A stretch of DNA of 64,000 nt, from positions 1,426,001-1,490,000 of the forward strand of contig NZ_BTFW01000001.1 in NCBI RefSeq assembly GCF_033242265.1, written 5' to 3'. Below, piece by piece: positions 38,260-46,117 of this stretch. Under the pieces are notes generated by a model. It saw only the letters and a list, made by a program, of their open reading frames with translations, made no database searches and was not told the DNA's origin. The DNA comes from Novosphingobium sp. IK01. GTDB lineage: Bacteria > Pseudomonadota > Alphaproteobacteria > Sphingomonadales > Sphingomonadaceae. The translations under genes and the position numbers were made by a program. How positions within the stretch are numbered: position 1 is the stretch's first letter; each line of letters begins with the position of its first letter.

Positions 38260-38853
38260 TCAGTCCATGTGCTTGAGGCCCACGCGCAGGTAATCCCAGC
38301 CGGTGATCAGCGTCAGCCCCGCCGCGCCCCAGAGCGTGGCCAGACCCACCGTATGGGGCACATTGGCGACGATCCCGGCCACGCGCACCGTCCACCACGG
38401 CATCGCCCCGCCCAGGATCAGCGCGCCGAGCGAGATCATCTGGAACGTGGTCTTCCACTTGGCCAGCTTGGACACCGGCACCGAAACCTGAATACCGCCC
38501 AGAAACTCGCGCAGGCCCGAAACGGCGATCTCGCGCAGCAGGATCACCAGCCCCGCGATCACATGCATGTCGCCCACATAAGGCCCGGTCAAAATCCCCT
38601 GCGCGGTCAGCACGAGGATCACGGCGGCGACCATGATCTTGTCGGCGATCGGATCGAGGAACACGCCCAGCTTCGAAACCGCCCCCTGCGCCCGCGCGAG
38701 GTAGCCGTCGAAATAGTCGGTCACCCCCATCAGGCAATACATGGCAAAGCCCAGCGCATAGCCGGTCGGCCAGCCCGGCCACCACAGCAGGGCCACGAGC
38801 AGCGGAACGGCAACAATGCGCGAGAGCGTGAGGATATTGGGCAAAGTCAGCAT
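38260..38853 (-). CDS. pgsA: CDP-diacylglycerol-glycerol-3-phosphate 3-phosphatidyltransferase
   Basis: Integral membrane enzyme making phosphatidylglycerol phosphate, the precursor of phosphatidylglycerol and cardiolipin. The 197-residue product shows the complete CDP-alcohol phosphatidyltransferase motif: D46, D49-G50, A53-R54, G63, D67, D71. It has about five TM segments and the start MLTLPNILTLSRIVAVPLLV, typical of PgsA. ATG 38853 is clear; the frame runs on upstream across the divergent gene in the antisense direction without coding support. It is divergent from the LplT-like gene across about 195 bp. Confidence 0.95.
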   Translation of the reverse strand: MLTLPNILTLSRIVAVPLLVALLWWPGWPTGYALGFAMYCLMGVTDYFDGYLARAQGAVSKLGVFLDPIADKIMVAAVILVLTAQGILTGPYVGDMHVIAGLVILLREIAVSGLREFLGGIQVSVPVSKLAKWKTTFQMISLGALILGGAMPWWTVRVAGIVANVPHTVGLATLWGAAGLTLITGWDYLRVGLKHMD

Positions 38854-39048
38854 GGCAAAGCCCGCAATACGCGGCCCTTGCCCGACATGGAAACGGTTTA
38901 TGCGCCCGATTGCAGGGGTTTTTGCGACCGGCGCCCCAAACCGCCCCCCAAGCAAAAATGATGATCCACCACGCTTGCCTCTTGCCCACCGCTTCGGGGG
39001 CGTTAAGGCAAAAACGGGAAAAACAGGGATGCTTGGCACCATAACCGA

Positions 39049-40464
39049 ATGACCACCACGACGCATCTCCTCCGCACGCGCCGCTTTTTGCCCTTGTTCG
39101 TCACGCAGTTGCTGGGCGCGTTCAACGACAACCTGTTCAAGAACGCCATGGTTCTGTTCGTGGTGTTCAACGTCTACAATTCCGAGCAGGCCGAAGCGCG
39201 CTTCTCGGGGCTGGCCACGGCGCTGTTCATCGTGCCCTTCGTGGCGCTGTCGGCGATCTCGGGCCAGTTGGCCGACATGCGCGACAAGGCGCGCATCATC
39301 CGCATCGTCAAGACCTGCGAGATCGGGATCATGACCGTGGGCGCGGCGGGCCTGCTGCTGGCGTGGAAGGGGATCGAGGTCCACGCGCTGGCGATCCCGC
39401 TGATGCTGATCGCGCTGTTTTCGATGGGCATCCATTCGACGTTCTTCGGGCCGATCAAGTACGCGATCCTGCCCCAGCATCTCCATGCCGAGGAAGTTCT
39501 GGCCGGAACCGGGCTGGTCGAGGCAGGGACTTATCTGGCGATTCTGGCCGGAACCATCGTGGCGGGCTATATCTCGGCCCCGGCGGCGGCCATCGGCGTG
39601 ATCGTGGTCGCGCTGATCGGCTTTTTCGCCGGGCAGCGCGTGCCCCCGGCCCCGCCCGAAATGCCCGACGTGCCGCTGGCCCTGCCGCTGCTGCGCCCGT
39701 TCCTGCGCCGTCCGCGCGGGCTGTTGCGCACGCTGGGCATGGTGCCGGTCACCGTGGCGGACCAAGCCGTCTCGCTCTACCGGCTCGTCCATTCGACCAC
39801 GCGCCATCCGCGCGTGTTCCTTGCCATCGCGGCGATCAGCTTCTTCTGGGCGGTCGGCGCGATCCTTTTCGTGCAGTTCCCGCCGCTCGCCAAGAACGTG
39901 CTGGGATGCAGCAAGGAAGTCGCCAGCCTGTTCCTCGTGGTCTTCTCGGTGGGGATCGCGATCGGCTCGATGTCGATCAACCGGATGCTCAAGGGCGCGG
40001 TTTCGGCGCGCTATGCCCCGGCCTGCGTGGTGGGAACCGGGCTGTTCGTGGTGGCCTTCCACTTCGTCTGCGCGGCCTGGCCGGTGCCGAGCCAGCGCGG
40101 GTTGCTCACGCTGGGCCTGTTCCTGCGCGCGCCGCTGGCGGTGCCGCTGGTGGGCACGCTGCTGGGCATCGCGATCACCGGGGGCATGTTCATCGTGCCG
40201 CTCTACGCGTTCCTGACCACGGTGGTCGAGAAGTGCGAGGCTGCGCGCACGATCGCGGCGAACAACATCGTCAATTCGGCGGCCATGCTGATCGGCTCGG
40301 TCCTGGCCATGGTGCTGACCTCGATGGGGGTGAGCATCGTCGACCAGTTGCTGTTCACCGGCCTGCTGTGCTTCATCTCGGCCCTGCTGGGCTGGCGCCT
40401 CTATCGCGCCGAACTGGCCCACCACGGCGAGCAGGAACACCACACGTTCGACGAAATGGGCTGA
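39049..40464 (+). CDS. LplT-like lysophospholipid transporter (MFS)
   Basis: A 471-residue MFS protein. It begins with LPLFVTQLLGAFNDNLFKNAMVLFV, the unmistakable LplT signature, and carries FFGPIKYAILPQHL and TRTIAANNIVNSAAMLIG-like elements (here ARTIAANNIVNSAAML). LplT flips lysophosphatidylethanolamine or lysophosphatidylglycerol across the inner membrane for re-acylation. Many alphaproteobacterial members are fused to an acyltransferase (PlsC) and acyl-ACP synthetase; this one stops after the transporter. A long central cytoplasmic loop (about residues 200-260) remains. ATG 39049 is chosen. It is divergent from pgsA, a phospholipid neighbour. Confidence 0.88.
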   Translation: MTTTTHLLRTRRFLPLFVTQLLGAFNDNLFKNAMVLFVVFNVYNSEQAEARFSGLATALFIVPFVALSAISGQLADMRDKARIIRIVKTCEIGIMTVGAAGLLLAWKGIEVHALAIPLMLIALFSMGIHSTFFGPIKYAILPQHLHAEEVLAGTGLVEAGTYLAILAGTIVAGYISAPAAAIGVIVVALIGFFAGQRVPPAPPEMPDVPLALPLLRPFLRRPRGLLRTLGMVPVTVADQAVSLYRLVHSTTRHPRVFLAIAAISFFWAVGAILFVQFPPLAKNVLGCSKEVASLFLVVFSVGIAIGSMSINRMLKGAVSARYAPACVVGTGLFVVAFHFVCAAWPVPSQRGLLTLGLFLRAPLAVPLVGTLLGIAITGGMFIVPLYAFLTTVVEKCEAARTIAANNIVNSAAMLIGSVLAMVLTSMGVSIVDQLLFTGLLCFISALLGWRLYRAELAHHGEQEHHTFDEMG

Positions 40465-40490
40465 GCGCCCACCTCGTCAACGAAGGCCCA

Positions 40491-40781
40491 TCAGCTCAAA
40501 AACGCCATGAGCGCCACGAAGCACGCGCAATAGGCAAGCAGGAAATCCCTGACATCGCGCGCGGTGATCCGCGCGGGATTGACCGGCGGGGACCGCAGCG
40601 CGGCGCCTTGTGTCATGGTGCTAGTGGTCAGGGCACGGGCCATCGCCGCGCGCACTTCCGGCTCGTGAACCGGAACGATGACGGGAACCGGGCGCAACGC
40701 ACGCTCGGGCAGCGTGCGGCGGAACGGATGGCCGGGCCGGGCCGGAACCCGCCGACCGGGAAAGAAAGCAGAGCGGATCAT
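40491..40781 (-). CDS. Small protein with a C-terminal membrane segment, unknown function
   Basis: A 96-residue frame with Arg/Pro-rich N-terminus and a hydrophobic C-terminus (DFLLAYCACFVALMAFLS) that would make a tail-anchored or single-pass membrane protein. Codon use is consistent with coding. I do not recognise a family. A weak GGA-type ribosome-binding site precedes ATG 40781. It lies convergent to the LplT-like gene (26 bp apart) and is followed upstream on the minus strand by csbD with a terminator between. Treat as a plausible but unproven gene. Confidence 0.5.
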   Translation of the reverse strand: MIRSAFFPGRRVPARPGHPFRRTLPERALRPVPVIVPVHEPEVRAAMARALTTSTMTQGAALRSPPVNPARITARDVRDFLLAYCACFVALMAFLS

Positions 40782-40907
40782 TGCGCGATCCGTTTAACCA
40801 AAAATTTACCATTGCGGCACTGCCCGCGCACCGCCGGAAACGGGCCGTACCGTACCGGGACAGTTCGGGAATGACGCCATCTGCACGGGAACTTTCTGCC
40901 CCCACGC

Positions 40908-40937
40908 AAAACGGGCCGCCCCCGAAGGGACGGCCCG
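40908..40937 (-). terminator. Rho-independent terminator of csbD
   Basis: On the minus strand, CGGGCCG pairs with CGGCCCG (40931-40937 with 40912-40918), with an inner CCC/GGG pair around TTCG, followed by TTTT (complement of 40908-40911). It lies 34 bp after the csbD stop. Confidence 0.75.
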
Positions 40938-40971
40938 CTACATGCGTCTCGAAAAGGGGCAGATCCTGCGA

Positions 40972-41154
40972 TCAGATCTCGTTGCCGAAGGCGCCCTTCA
41001 CCTTGCCCGCGGCCTGCTGGACTTTGCCCTTGGCCTGCTGGGCCAGGCCCTCGGCCTGAAGCGAGGGGTTGTCGGTCAGCTTGCCGGCGGCTTCCTTGAC
41101 ATTGCCGAGCGCTTCGTTGGTCAGGCCCTTGGCGCGATCCTTGAGTTCACCCAT
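40972..41154 (-). CDS. CsbD family stress protein
   Basis: A 60-residue hydrophilic protein of the CsbD type, a small stress-induced family of unknown biochemical role. It begins MGELKDRAKGLTNEALGNVKEAAGKL and continues with LQAEGLAQQAKGKVQQAAGKVKG, showing the repeating helical AxGKVK pattern. ATG 41154 has GGAGA 5-6 bases upstream, which sets the start; the frame is open further up without support. A clear terminator follows at 40908-40937, so it is transcribed alone or after the EVE gene 74 bp upstream. Confidence 0.9.
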   Translation of the reverse strand: MGELKDRAKGLTNEALGNVKEAAGKLTDNPSLQAEGLAQQAKGKVQQAAGKVKGAFGNEI

Positions 41155-41227
41155 GGTATGTCTCCTTGGCGTTTGAGGGTCGGGTGCGGCCGGGAGAGGA
41201 AGGAGCCAGCCGCACCCTTCGCAAACC

Positions 41228-41677
41228 CTACGCGCCAACCCCGGGCCGGGTTCCGCCCGCCATCGCCAGGACGTGCTCCCATTCGGGCAGACGGACCGCG
41301 CAGACCGAGAGCCGCGAAAGCCGCACCAGTTCCATCTCGGCCAGATCGGGCGTGGCCTTGATCGCCTTGAGCGTGACCGGGTGGACCAGCTTTGCCACCG
41401 GCCTGACCTTGACCGCTGCCCACTTGCCCTCAGGGTCAGTCGGGTCGGTCAGGCCGGGCACGCTGATCGTGGCAATGCCGACGATTTCCTTGCCGATGTT
41501 GGAATGATAGAAGAACGCCAGATCGCCTTCCTTCATCGTGCGCAGGTTGCGCGCGGCCAGATGGTTGCGCACCCCGTCCCAGGTGCCCTCGCCTTCGGCC
41601 ACGAGGTCGTCCCAGCTATAGACATCGGGTTCGGACTTCATCAGCCAGAGCTGGGTATCGGCATTGATCGACAGCAT
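41228..41677 (-). CDS. EVE domain-containing protein
   Basis: A 149-residue protein made of one EVE (PUA-like) domain. The signature start WLMKSEPDVYSWDDL is at residues 11-25. Further elements are TWDGVRNHLAARNLRTMKEGDLAFFYHS and VGIATISV, which form the binding pocket. EVE proteins bind modified bases in DNA or RNA and often accompany restriction or RNA-modification systems; none is adjacent here. The start at 41677 has AAGG upstream; Met13 is the alternative. It is divergent from the dioxygenase-like gene across 63 bp. Confidence 0.9.
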   Translation of the reverse strand: MLSINADTQLWLMKSEPDVYSWDDLVAEGEGTWDGVRNHLAARNLRTMKEGDLAFFYHSNIGKEIVGIATISVPGLTDPTDPEGKWAAVKVRPVAKLVHPVTLKAIKATPDLAEMELVRLSRLSVCAVRLPEWEHVLAMAGGTRPGVGA

Positions 41678-41740
41678 GGAAACCTTGGGTAAGATGGAGA
41701 GAATGTTGCGCCCTTATCCCATTTCCTCGCGGGGAGCCAA

Positions 41741-42706
41741 ATGAACCTCGATACCCAGCCGCCAGTTTCACAGCCGCTTCCATCTCTACCCGTGCTCTCG
41801 CTGGCCGATGATCCGGCCCCGTTTGCCCAAGCCATCGGCGCCAGCTTCCGGCAATTCGGCTTTGCCATGGTCAAGGATCATGGCCTCGACGCCGACCTGA
41901 TCGCGCGGGCCTGGCAGTTGACGCAAGCCTTCTTTGCCCTGCCCGAGGCCGAAAAGCGCCGCTGGGCGATCCCCGGCATCGGCGGCGCGCGCGGCTATAC
42001 CCCGTTCCGCACCGAGATCGCCAAGGGCGCCCTGGTCAGCGATCTCAAGGAATTCTGGCACATCGGGCGCGACCTGCCCGAAGGACATCCCTTGGCCGGC
42101 TCGATGCCGCCCAATGTCTGGCCCGAGACACCCGAGGGCTTTCGCGAGACGTTCGAGACGCTGTTTGCCGCCTTCGACGATGTGGGGGCGACGATCCTGT
42201 CGCGAATCGCGGTCTGGCTGGGGCTGGAGGCCGAATGGTTCGTGCCCGCTATCGCCGATGGCAATTCGGTGCTGCGCCTGCTCCACTACCCGCCCGTGCC
42301 CGGCGCGCCCGATGGCGCGATCCGCGCGGGCGCCCACGAGGACATCAACCTCATCACCCTGCTGCTCGGGGCCGAGGAAGCGGGCCTCGAACTGCGCACC
42401 CGCGAAGGGAACTGGATCGAAGTCTCGCCCCCGCCGGGCGCGCTGGTGATCAACATCGGCGACATGCTCCAGCGCCTGACGAACCACGTCCTGCCCTCGA
42501 CCACCCACCGCGTGCGCAATCCCGAAGGCGCACGGGCGGGCTTCAGCCGCTATTCGATGCCGTTTTTCCTGCACTTGCGCAGCGATTTTCCAATCGAGAC
42601 GCTGCCTGGCTGCATCGGCCCCGACAATCCCGACCTCTATCCGGTCCCGATCACCGCCGACGACTATCTTCAGGAACGCCTGCGCGAGATCGGCCTGCGG
42701 ATGTAA
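41741..42706 (+). CDS. 2-oxoglutarate-Fe(II) dioxygenase, isopenicillin N synthase-like
   Basis: A 321-residue non-heme iron oxygenase. Iron ligands are His199 and Asp201 (AHEDIN) and His256 (STTHRV), and the 2-oxoglutarate Arg270 is in SRYSMPFF, as in the DIOX_N/2OG-FeII family. The N-terminal DIOX_N segment (FRQFGFAMVKDHGLD) is present. The family includes isopenicillin N synthase and plant hormone oxidases, but many bacterial members are uncharacterised. The substrate is unknown. It converges with TonB receptor C and a long hairpin terminator lies between. Confidence 0.88.
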   Translation: MNLDTQPPVSQPLPSLPVLSLADDPAPFAQAIGASFRQFGFAMVKDHGLDADLIARAWQLTQAFFALPEAEKRRWAIPGIGGARGYTPFRTEIAKGALVSDLKEFWHIGRDLPEGHPLAGSMPPNVWPETPEGFRETFETLFAAFDDVGATILSRIAVWLGLEAEWFVPAIADGNSVLRLLHYPPVPGAPDGAIRAGAHEDINLITLLLGAEEAGLELRTREGNWIEVSPPPGALVINIGDMLQRLTNHVLPSTTHRVRNPEGARAGFSRYSMPFFLHLRSDFPIETLPGCIGPDNPDLYPVPITADDYLQERLREIGLRM

Positions 42707-42711
42707 CGACG

Positions 42712-42753
42712 CCGCCAACGGCTCTCCCCCACGCGCGGGAGAGCCTTTGGCGG
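42712..42753. terminator. Bidirectional hairpin terminator
   Basis: CCGCCAA and GGCTCTCCC (42712-42728) pair with GGGAGAGCC and TTGGCGG (42737-42753), a 16-bp stem with one bulged pair and an 8-nt loop. It lies between the convergent dioxygenase and TonB receptor C genes. T-tracts are short. Confidence 0.75.
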
Positions 42754-42759
42754 ACGACT

Positions 42760-45231
42760 TCAGATCTTGACGGTGATCGTGCCCAGCACGCTGCGGGGCG
42801 CGTTGAACTGGAGCTGGTCGTATGGGCCATAGCCCGACTGCACCGACTTGCCGTTGAGCCCGGTCGTGGTCGGCGCGCCCTTCGCGCTGTTCTTGACCTG
42901 GCTGACCTGATCGTTGTCGAACAGGTTGTTCACGTTGATGCTCAGGCGGACATGGCCGAAGTCGTAGCCCAGCGAGAGGTCGCCGATACTGTAGCCCGCG
43001 ATCCGATAGAGCCGGAACGGCGCATTGACATCCGCTTCGCTCGTATATTGCGCACCGGTGAACTTGTGCGTGTACGAGGCATAGACCGGGCCATGTTGAT
43101 AGAACACGCCCAGAGCCTCGGTGGTGAACGGTGTGTTCGCGATCTGCTGGTCGGTGGTGCCGTTGGTCGCCTCGTTGTAGGACGCATTGGCAAAGAGGGT
43201 CAGTCCGGGCAGCGGGAAGACGGAGACCTGCCCTTCGACGCCCTTGTAATGAACCGTCCCGATGTTCACCAGCAGCGAGGAATCCGCCCCCGCCGTGGTC
43301 GGGCTGGCGATCTTGTTGTTGACGTCGATCTTGTAGATGTCGGCATCGAGCGCGAACTTGTGGCCATGATAGACCGTGCCGAACTGGTAGTTGGTGCTGG
43401 TCTGCGGCTTGAGCTGCGAGAGCGAATCCGCCAGATTCGGCGAGGCTGAATAGAAGCTCGACAGGTCGGGCACATACATGCCCTTGGCGAACTGGAAATA
43501 GGTCGTCCAGTTGGAGGTGATCGCATAATTGGCGGTCACGAACGGCAGGGTCGATGTCCAGGTCGCCTTGTCGTAGAGCGGCGCGCGCGACTTCTGGTTG
43601 ACCGGGGCGTTGATCGAACGGGTGAAGTGGACATACTTGACGCCCGGCGTGATCGACAGCCCCTTGACCGGGCGATATTCGAATTCAGCAAAGAGCTGGT
43701 ACTGGTTCCAGCCGGAATCCTGAAGATACTGGACATTGGCAGGCGGCTGCGAGGTGAGGCCAGACACCGACTTTTCGATATAGTTGGGCTGCATTGTCGA
43801 CACGTCATAGTCGATCAGGTGGCGCGAACTGTCCGATGTCTCGTACCAGCCGCCCACGCGCAGGCGCCCCTTGCTGAAATTGTAGTCCGCCTCGCCGATA
43901 TAGCCGATCGTGCGATACTTGTTCAGCTTGTCATAGCCCGGAATGCCCGCAACAGCCTTGCTGCCGGGCGTCAAGACGACGGTATTGGCCGTCTGGCCGG
44001 TGCCATCCTGACCCGACAGGGTGTGGTTGGTATAGCCATACATGTAGACGCGGTTGTCGAGCGTCAGGCCCGGCGCCAACTCGCTCTGGAGACGGACATA
44101 TTCAAAGTCGGTCTGCTTGGCCGTCCGGTTGTACCCGTAATAGTCCTGCGCGTACTGGTTGCTGACCGACTTGTCGTTGGTCATCCCGAAATAGCGGCCA
44201 TAGACCGCCAGCGCGCCCGACGTACAATTATTGCCGGTAATGTCGCCGGTATTGGTGCCCGGACCGGTCGAGGCAATGCCGCAAGTGCCCGTGCCCTTGT
44301 CGGCCTGGTAATAGACGTTGGCATTGTAGGTCGCCATCACGGTCAGCGTGTTGCGCGTTCCGATCGGCACCACGGCCTTGGCAAAGATGTTCTTGGAATG
44401 GGTGGGACTGTAGGTCAGCGCGCCCTGCGAATCCATGACCTGCCCGGTCACCACCAGCTTGGCGCCGCCCAGCTTGTCGATGGCCCCGGTCTGGAGTTCG
44501 GCACGGCCAACATACGTGTCGAAGCTGCCTGCGGTGAAATCGGCCCGCATGCCGAACGTGTCGGCCGCCGCACGCGAATAGATGTTGAAGTTGCCGCCAT
44601 AGGTCGCCTGCCCCAGCTGGCTGGCATTGCCCGGACCACGGTCGACCACGAGGGTTTCGATCGTGTTCGAGGGGAAGAACGAGGTCGAGTGGTGGGTCGG
44701 GTTGTTGGTGTCGCTGAACGGGATCGAGTCGTAGGTGACGTTGTATTCACCATCCTGGAAACCACGGATCGACAGCTTGGATTCCCCCAGCCCGAAGCCG
44801 TTGTTGCCCCCGCTCAGCGTCACGCCCGGCGTCAACACGGCCAGTTCGCTGAAGTCGGCGGTGACCGGCGCGGCGTTCTGGATGTAGTCGTGCGAGACCG
44901 CGGCCTGGGGCTGGGTCGTCGTCAGCGAGGCCAGCGAAGGCGCCTGGGCGATCTGCGCCGTGCCGGTGACGATGATGTCGGCGGTGGTCAGCGAGGTGGC
45001 ATCGTTCGCCTGTCCGGCCGACTGGCTCGTCGTCGTTTGCCCGGATACGGGTTCCCGCACGGAAGATGCCGGGCCCTCGCCCGCAGCAGTTCCCGTGTCG
45101 GCAGCCCCGGTGGTCGCGGCAGTATTGGCGGCAGTATCGGTGGCGGCATCAGCGGCGGCATGGGCAGGCGCGGCCATCCAGAGGATGGCGGCCGTGCAGC
45201 CCAGCAGGCTGCTCTTGGTGGTCGATGTCAT
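42760..45231 (-). CDS. TonB-dependent receptor, copy C
   Basis: Outer-membrane transporter of 823 residues, from a different subfamily than copies A and B. A signal peptide (about 1-26, ending APAHA-AA) precedes an unusual Ala/Thr/Gly-rich low-complexity linker of about 55 residues (TDTAANTAATTGAADTGTAA). The plug has IIVTGTAQIAQAPSL and IRGFQDGEYNVTYDSIPFSD, and VVDRGPGNASQLGQATYGGN. The barrel ends in VLGTITVKI. ATG 45231 has AGAAGG upstream. A YncE-like beta-propeller gene remnant lies 5' of it on the same strand, a partner often seen with such receptors. Confidence 0.9.
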   Translation of the reverse strand: MTSTTKSSLLGCTAAILWMAAPAHAAADAATDTAANTAATTGAADTGTAAGEGPASSVREPVSGQTTTSQSAGQANDATSLTTADIIVTGTAQIAQAPSLASLTTTQPQAAVSHDYIQNAAPVTADFSELAVLTPGVTLSGGNNGFGLGESKLSIRGFQDGEYNVTYDSIPFSDTNNPTHHSTSFFPSNTIETLVVDRGPGNASQLGQATYGGNFNIYSRAAADTFGMRADFTAGSFDTYVGRAELQTGAIDKLGGAKLVVTGQVMDSQGALTYSPTHSKNIFAKAVVPIGTRNTLTVMATYNANVYYQADKGTGTCGIASTGPGTNTGDITGNNCTSGALAVYGRYFGMTNDKSVSNQYAQDYYGYNRTAKQTDFEYVRLQSELAPGLTLDNRVYMYGYTNHTLSGQDGTGQTANTVVLTPGSKAVAGIPGYDKLNKYRTIGYIGEADYNFSKGRLRVGGWYETSDSSRHLIDYDVSTMQPNYIEKSVSGLTSQPPANVQYLQDSGWNQYQLFAEFEYRPVKGLSITPGVKYVHFTRSINAPVNQKSRAPLYDKATWTSTLPFVTANYAITSNWTTYFQFAKGMYVPDLSSFYSASPNLADSLSQLKPQTSTNYQFGTVYHGHKFALDADIYKIDVNNKIASPTTAGADSSLLVNIGTVHYKGVEGQVSVFPLPGLTLFANASYNEATNGTTDQQIANTPFTTEALGVFYQHGPVYASYTHKFTGAQYTSEADVNAPFRLYRIAGYSIGDLSLGYDFGHVRLSINVNNLFDNDQVSQVKNSAKGAPTTTGLNGKSVQSGYGPYDQLQFNAPRSVLGTITVKI

Positions 45232-45263
45232 GATGAAGCCTTCTTTTCCGGATGGAATGGGGG

Positions 45264-45464
45264 TCACTGCGCGGAAGCGGATTTGGGCCGGGCAAGTGCG
45301 GGGGGAACAGTCTGGGCACGCGCGAGTTCGGCGCGCGCGGCGGCAATCCGGCCCGTCAAGGACGGCATGATCGCCGCGATGAGCAGGGCGCGATGGACCG
45401 GCTTGCCTTGGGTGATGGGCCGGTGCCCCATCCGGCTGCGACAGGTCTGGCTGTGATGCGTCAT
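45264..45464 (-). CDS. Small open frame after the truncated propeller gene (doubtful)
   Basis: A 66-residue frame beginning exactly at an ATGA overlap with the stop of the truncated YncE-like gene. It is basic, with one weakly hydrophobic segment (ALLIAAIMPSLTG). It matches no family I know. It may be a by-product of the deletion that truncated the upstream gene rather than a real protein. Its position just before TonB receptor C (33 bp) would place it in the same transcript. Confidence 0.25.
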   Translation of the reverse strand: MTHHSQTCRSRMGHRPITQGKPVHRALLIAAIMPSLTGRIAAARAELARAQTVPPALARPKSASAQ

Positions 45465-45805
45465 GGTGTGCGGCCCTCGATCAGGCGCGCGACATTCGAA
45501 TCCCCGTTCGTTTCGAGCACGGTGTCCGAACCGGGGAGCGGCAGGACCTGATGCCCGTGCTCGGCCCCGGCCAGCCGGGGCGTTACCGTCCCCGTCGCGA
45601 GATCGACAGCCATCACGGCCCTGGAGCGTGCCACATAAAGACGGCCATGTACCGGATCGACATTGGCATAATCCCAGCCCCCGTGAGGACCAGAAATTCT
45701 GCCGACAATATTGTAGTTCGCGTCAGATTCCGGCTGCGCACGAAGTACGCATGGCGCAAAAATCCCGGCCGCGACAAGAATCGCGGCAGAAACATGTACT
45801 TTCAT
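45461..45805 (-). pseudogene. Truncated YncE-like beta-propeller protein
   Basis: A 114-codon remnant. A signal peptide (about 1-23, VLRAQ) is followed by one and a half beta-propeller blades with IVGRISGPHGGWDYANVDP, RLYVARSRAVMAVDLATG and VLETNGDSNVARLIEGRT, typical of the first part of periplasmic YncE-like proteins, which are normally about 320-350 residues. The frame then ends with a stop, and no other frame downstream continues the propeller. About two thirds of the gene has therefore been lost, most likely by a deletion. Expression cannot be excluded, but the folded propeller would be incomplete. Confidence 0.65.
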
Positions 45806-46117
45806 GTGCTTATTTACCCCAATTACCCCGAGACCATTTTTTAACCATCCTCTCGAAGACGGGGATGCGCTAATTTCCGGCTATTACAAACTTGTGACGT
45901 AATGTGTACAAACCCCCACGAACCCCCGAAGGTTGGGAATTTATAACGTTCAGCCACAGTCTGGATCGGGGATGAGAGGCCCGGTCGCAGGCCCATTTCG
46001 CGCGCCCATCCTGCTCGCGATGTTGGGAATCCATAACATTGGGATCACCCGGAGCGAAGGTATGGGGTGATAATCCCGCTTCCCGTCACTGGTCCCTTCA
46101 CTGGCCCAAGGATTTCC
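45806..46117. other. Intergenic region before the RND operon
   Basis: About 310 bp, clearly poorer in GC than its flanks, between the divergent truncated propeller gene and the RND operon. Two related 19-bp direct repeats lie in it (45932-45950 and 46022-46040). No small gene is supported. Promoters for both directions are expected here. Confidence 0.55.
45932..46040. promoter_or_regulatory. Pair of 19-bp direct repeats upstream of the RND operon
   Basis: GTTGGGAATTTATAACGTT at 45932 and GTTGGGAATCCATAACATT at 46022 match at 16 of 19 bases and are exactly 90 bp apart. They lie 77-185 bp before the first RND operon gene. Candidate regulator binding sites; no regulator gene is adjacent. Confidence 0.4.

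Noticed and set aside
38854..40443. Upstream extension of the pgsA frame across the LplT-like gene
   Set aside because: pgsA has a normal family start at 38853. The extension is antisense to the transporter and has shadow-like composition.
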